DNA from: Schlegelella_A sp038231215
Lineage (GTDB): Bacteria > Pseudomonadota > Gammaproteobacteria > Burkholderiales > Burkholderiaceae_C
Direction of reading: 5' to 3'
Length of the DNA stretch: 64,000 nt
Assembly: GCA_038231215.1 (NCBI GenBank)
Contig: JBBRLS010000005.1
Span: 49,244 to 113,243, forward strand
Positions 61,385 through 64,000 of the stretch are shown piece after piece (the stretch's first letter is position 1; each line of letters opens with the position of its first letter). The translations under genes were made by a program, and so were the position numbers. Under the pieces are notes generated by a model. The model did not search any database. It saw only the letters and a list, made by a program, of their open reading frames with translations, and was not told the origin of the DNA.

Positions 61385-62612
61385 ACAGGGTCATCGCCTC
61401 GGGGGCGCAGCGTGTCTTGCCGCTCCAGCGCGCGCCTCGGGTCAAGAGGCCTGGCCAGGCCGTGACGACGGGCCATGCGGCCCTGGCCGCCCAGGGCCGC
61501 ATGGCCACGTGCGCGAAGGTCGCCGCGATCTGCAATCGCCGCGCGAAGCGCTGCCGCCAGCGCGCTTCGTAACGTCGCACCAGCCGCGACTGTGTGTCTC
61601 CCGCCGAGGCGGGATCGCACAGCGCCTCGCGCTCGTTCGCGAGCAGGGAGGCGAGAACGAACGCCGATTGCAAGGCCATGCTGATGCCCTCGCCGACGAT
61701 CGGATGCGCCTCGCCCGCCGCGTTGCCGACGCGAAAGACGCCGTCGTTCGCACCGAGGCGAACGCCCGGCCGGATCGGCCCGGTGGCCAGCCACGCCCCT
61801 TCGCGCGACGCGCCCTCGAGCGCCGCCGCCACGCCCGCGCATTCGCGCCGCAACATTGCCTCGACGACGCTGCCGGCGCGCTCGCCGGGAACCGCATCGC
61901 GGTCACGGTCGAGGCGGTCTTCGCGCACGCAGCAGGCCAGCGTCGCCAGGTCGTCGTCGGCCACCACCATGCCGCCGTAGCCGCCGTCGAACGAGAGCAC
62001 GGGCAAGAGGTCGGCGGGAATCGCCGCCGAGCGGAAGTTGGCCTTGAAGGCGAACAGATCGCTCGGCCTGCGAGCTCGCCGCAGCACCGCCCGCTCCGAA
62101 GGAAGCGGCTCCCACGAGCCGTGCGCAGCGACGACGAGCGCAGCGTCGAGCACGACGGGATCGGACCCTGCGCCGACCGACTGCACGCGCAGGCGAAAGC
62201 GCCCCGCCTCGCCATCGATCGATTGCAGCGACCAGGGTTGAAGCAGCGTCGCCCCCGCCGCCTCGGCCCGGCACACGAGCAGCGTGTCGAGATGCTCGCG
62301 GCCCAACGCGCGGCCATAACGGTGCGCGGGGTCTTCCGCCGCCGGCAAGGGCGCAACGACCGTCTCGCTGCCGTGCATGAGCGCGACGCGGCGCAGCTCC
62401 GCGCCGGCGAGGCGCGCGAACTCCGGCCCGATGCCGAGCGCGTCGAGCAGCGGCAGGTTGCTCGCGGCGACGCATTCGCCGCACACCTTGCGGCGCGGAA
62501 AACGCTGCCGTTCGACGAGAGCCACCGACCACCCGGCACGGGCAAGCAGGATCGCAGTGGCGGCGCCGGCCGGGCCGGCACCGACGATGACCGCGTCGAA
62601 GTTCGTCTTCAC
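61356..62612 (-). CDS. FAD-dependent oxidoreductase (geranylgeranyl-reductase-like)
   Basis: A 418-residue flavoprotein. It has the dinucleotide fold FDAVIVGAGPAGAATAILLARAGWSVALVERQRFPRRKVCGECV, where RKVCGE is typical of the geranylgeranyl reductase/aromatic hydroxylase group. The second FAD motif is VFRVGNAAGEAHPIVGEGISMALQSA. The start is GTG at 62612, overlapping the methyltransferase stop (GTGA). The last nine residues (LSPLPFAGEG and the residue before) come from palindromic copy C, so the native C-terminus has been replaced. Between a type III PKS/methyltransferase pair and an acyltransferase-like gene, it may oxidise the polyketide product to a quinone. Confidence 0.88.
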   Translation of the reverse strand: MKTNFDAVIVGAGPAGAATAILLARAGWSVALVERQRFPRRKVCGECVAASNLPLLDALGIGPEFARLAGAELRRVALMHGSETVVAPLPAAEDPAHRYGRALGREHLDTLLVCRAEAAGATLLQPWSLQSIDGEAGRFRLRVQSVGAGSDPVVLDAALVVAAHGSWEPLPSERAVLRRARRPSDLFAFKANFRSAAIPADLLPVLSFDGGYGGMVVADDDLATLACCVREDRLDRDRDAVPGERAGSVVEAMLRRECAGVAAALEGASREGAWLATGPIRPGVRLGANDGVFRVGNAAGEAHPIVGEGISMALQSAFVLASLLANEREALCDPASAGDTQSRLVRRYEARWRQRFARRLQIAATFAHVAMRPWAARAAWPVVTAWPGLLTRGARWSGKTRCAPEAMTLSPLPFAGEG

Positions 62613-63409
62613 GGCGCGGCCCCGGCGCGCGACGCGCAAAAGCAATGCGTGAAGAGGCCGTCGTCGTATTCGTCGAGCCGCCAGCCTCGCAAGACATCGT
62701 CTCTGTCATCCTGAGCGAAGCGAAGGATCTCATCGCGCGCCGCAGATCCTTCGCTTCGCTCAGGATGACGGGCGTTGAAGGCTTCGCTCAATTCCCGGCC
62801 GACGAAGCCGGCACGAACGCTGAGCACGCCGTCGTTTCGCGTCACGGCGTTGGCGCCGAGAAAGAAGATGAGATGGCTTGCGGCCAGCGCGAAGCGGCTG
62901 CGGCGCGGTTCGCAGGCGGCGAGCGCGTCGGCGCGCAGTGCGCAGCCGGAAAGCACGCGGCGCAATGCCTCGCCGTCGAAATGATGCAAGAAGAGGTTGG
63001 CGACAACGACGTCCCAGCGTTCGTCGGCATCGACCTTCGTCGCCCAGTCGAGCACGTCGGCAACGAGCGGACGCGCCTGCCAGCCCGCGGCCGCGTAGGC
63101 GGCGATCGTCGCCGCGTCGACGATCGGCTGGCGGTCGAGCAGATCGAGCTGCACGCAAGGCCAGCGCGTGCCGCGATGCTCGGCCAGACCGAGCATGAGG
63201 CGTCCGTCGCCGCAACCGAGCTCGAGCACGCGCAGCGGTCGCGCGGCGGCGTCGCGACTGCGCAGTGCGCGCGTCATCGAACGCTCGAGGATGCCGCGCG
63301 CCCCCATGAAGGCGTTGACGCGCCGCAGGTCGCGCCGAGAACGCTGTGCGGCAGGATCGTCGGGCGCGAGATGGTCGAGCGTCTCGGGCTCGAGGATGCG
63401 CGGCAGCAT
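62609..63409 (-). CDS. SAM-dependent methyltransferase of the type III PKS cluster, with palindrome insert
   Basis: A 266-residue class I methyltransferase from ATG at 63409, with GGAGAG ten bases upstream. The SAM motif is RVLELGCGDGRLMLGLAEH, and WDVVVANLFLHHFDGEALRRVL follows. Its C-terminal third carries residues of about 214-235 encoded by a perfect 26-bp-arm palindrome (HPERSEGS... ILRFAQDD), between GRELSEAF and the native-looking end GWRLDEYDDGLFTHCFCAS. The catalytic fold precedes the insert. It lies 38 bp after the type III PKS and probably methylates its product. Confidence 0.87.
   Translation of the reverse strand: MLPRILEPETLDHLAPDDPAAQRSRRDLRRVNAFMGARGILERSMTRALRSRDAAARPLRVLELGCGDGRLMLGLAEHRGTRWPCVQLDLLDRQPIVDAATIAAYAAAGWQARPLVADVLDWATKVDADERWDVVVANLFLHHFDGEALRRVLSGCALRADALAACEPRRSRFALAASHLIFFLGANAVTRNDGVLSVRAGFVGRELSEAFNARHPERSEGSAARDEILRFAQDDRDDVLRGWRLDEYDDGLFTHCFCASRAGAAP
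62705..62769. repeat. Perfect long palindrome (copy D, second repeat family) inside a methyltransferase gene
   Basis: Two 26-bp arms, 62705-62730 (GTCATCCTGAGCGAAG then CGAAGGATCT) and 62744-62769 (its exact reverse complement), flank a 13-base GC-rich loop. The core CTGAGCGAAGCGAAGGATCT is a well-known dispersed bacterial repeat. It is unrelated to copies A-C and is read in frame through the methyltransferase. Confidence 0.92.
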
Positions 63410-63447
63410 CGGCGGGCTCTCCCTCTCGAATTCGCGCGCCGGGGCGA

Positions 63448-64000
63448 TCAGTCGACGCGCAGCAGCGCGCCGTGGCAACTGAAGCCGGCACCGAACGACG
63501 AGAGCCACCACCAGCCGCCGGGCGCCGCGTCGGCAAGCGCGGCCTCGAGCACGAAGTAGACGAAGGCGCTCGACAGATTGCCGTACTCGCGAAGCATCGC
63601 CGCGCTGTAGCGAAACGCGTCGTGATCGAGCTCGAAGCGACGCTCGAGCGCGAGCAGCACGTCGCGGCCACCGGCATGCATGATCCACGCGCCGATATCG
63701 TCGCTGTTCAGCCCGGCGCGCGCGAGCACCGTCTCGAGCACGCGATGCGCGTAGTCGGCGGCGAGCACCGGCACCTCGCGCGTCAGGATGTTGCGCAGCA
63801 TGCCGTCTTTCTGCTCGAACATCAGCGCCTTGCGCTGCGCCGGCTCGATCAGCGACGCGCTGTCTTTCCATTCGATGCGGCGCCCGTGCTCGCCCGGCTC
63901 GCGCGACAGCACGGCGGCGCCGGCGCCGTCGCCGAACAGGCAGGCGCTGATCAGCACGCCCGGGTCGTTGTCGAGGTACATCGCGGCGCTGCTGACCTCG
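63448..64000 (-). CDS. Type III polyketide synthase (C-terminal part)
   Basis: The gene runs off the right edge; 183 C-terminal residues are visible. They match the chalcone/stilbene synthase C-domain: VLISACLFGDGAGAAVLSRE, the catalytic His in IGAWIMHAGGRDVLLALE, the catalytic Asn in LREYGNLSSAFVYFVLE, and the terminal GWWWLSSFGAGFSCHGALL. The catalytic Cys lies in the missing half. Type III PKSs condense malonyl-CoA onto acyl-CoA starters, giving alkylresorcinols or alkylpyrones in bacteria. It heads, or is upstream in, the methyltransferase-oxidoreductase unit. Confidence 0.92.
   Translation of the reverse strand, partial: EVSSAAMYLDNDPGVLISACLFGDGAGAAVLSREPGEHGRRIEWKDSASLIEPAQRKALMFEQKDGMLRNILTREVPVLAADYAHRVLETVLARAGLNSDDIGAWIMHAGGRDVLLALERRFELDHDAFRYSAAMLREYGNLSSAFVYFVLEAALADAAPGGWWWLSSFGAGFSCHGALLRVD

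Overview
The window is a GC-rich chromosomal segment of a betaproteobacterium, most likely of the order Burkholderiales. The evidence is gene order more than any single gene. The leftward run carA-carB-greA-(DUF4149)-[yhbY divergent]-rlmE-ftsH-folP-glmM-pstS-pstC-pstA-pstB and the smc-zipA-ligA block are arrangements typical of that group. Almost all genes are chromosomal housekeeping genes. I see no rRNA, tRNA, CRISPR array, prophage or insertion sequence. The only repeats are short palindromic (REP-like) elements, three of which lie in or across coding sequence.

Region by region. 1-3109 (minus): the phosphate ABC transporter pstSCAB (pstB cut by the window edge), with a Pho-box promoter upstream of pstS and a second Pho-box cluster in the opposite orientation. 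3296-14289 (mostly minus): glmM (cell wall precursor), folP (folate), ftsH (membrane protease), rlmE (23S rRNA methylation) with divergent yhbY, a DUF4149 membrane protein, greA, and carB-carA (carbamoyl phosphate). Terminator-like hairpins sit just before greA and folP. 14608-21525: a Bax-inhibitor-like membrane protein, rlmD, then the glycine cleavage operon gcvTHP behind a tandem glycine riboswitch. 21566-28918 (minus): an RND efflux pump with its adaptor, an HcaT-like MFS permease coupled to aroC, and a CBS-domain protein. 28982-31113: a MetY-type sulfhydrylase coupled to an alpha/beta hydrolase. 31128-38712 (minus): a DUF4743/Nudix hydrolase, ligA, zipA and smc, with a REP element between zipA and smc.

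38843-46934: queF; a 600-residue uncharacterised Ala/Lys-rich repeat protein on the other strand; dapD, pilU, prmB; an ABC-F ATPase of the YheS type carrying an in-frame REP-derived insert; and ohr. 46953-49501: an L-asparaginase divergent from an SOS unit (two LexA boxes, lexA, a helix-hairpin-helix gene), then a small hypothetical gene. 49511-54560: a DUF1993 protein, then a tightly coupled run of 2-hydroxyacid dehydrogenase, MFS permease, two half-size chromate (CHR) transporter subunits and a periplasmic binding protein. 54799-58038 looks like an accessory insertion: an EamA exporter, a hydrolase-LuxR fusion regulator and a methyltransferase. 58241-59610: upp coupled to rlmB. 59723-60550: an SGNH hydrolase.

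60575-64000 (minus): a four-gene unit of type III polyketide synthase (partial), methyltransferase, FAD-dependent oxidoreductase and a DUF1624 membrane acyltransferase-like protein. It resembles alkylresorcinol/alkylquinone pathways and is the best candidate for an unusual system here. Two palindromic elements have entered its coding sequence: one encodes part of the methyltransferase, and the other supplies the stop of the oxidoreductase and probably the start of the DUF1624 gene.
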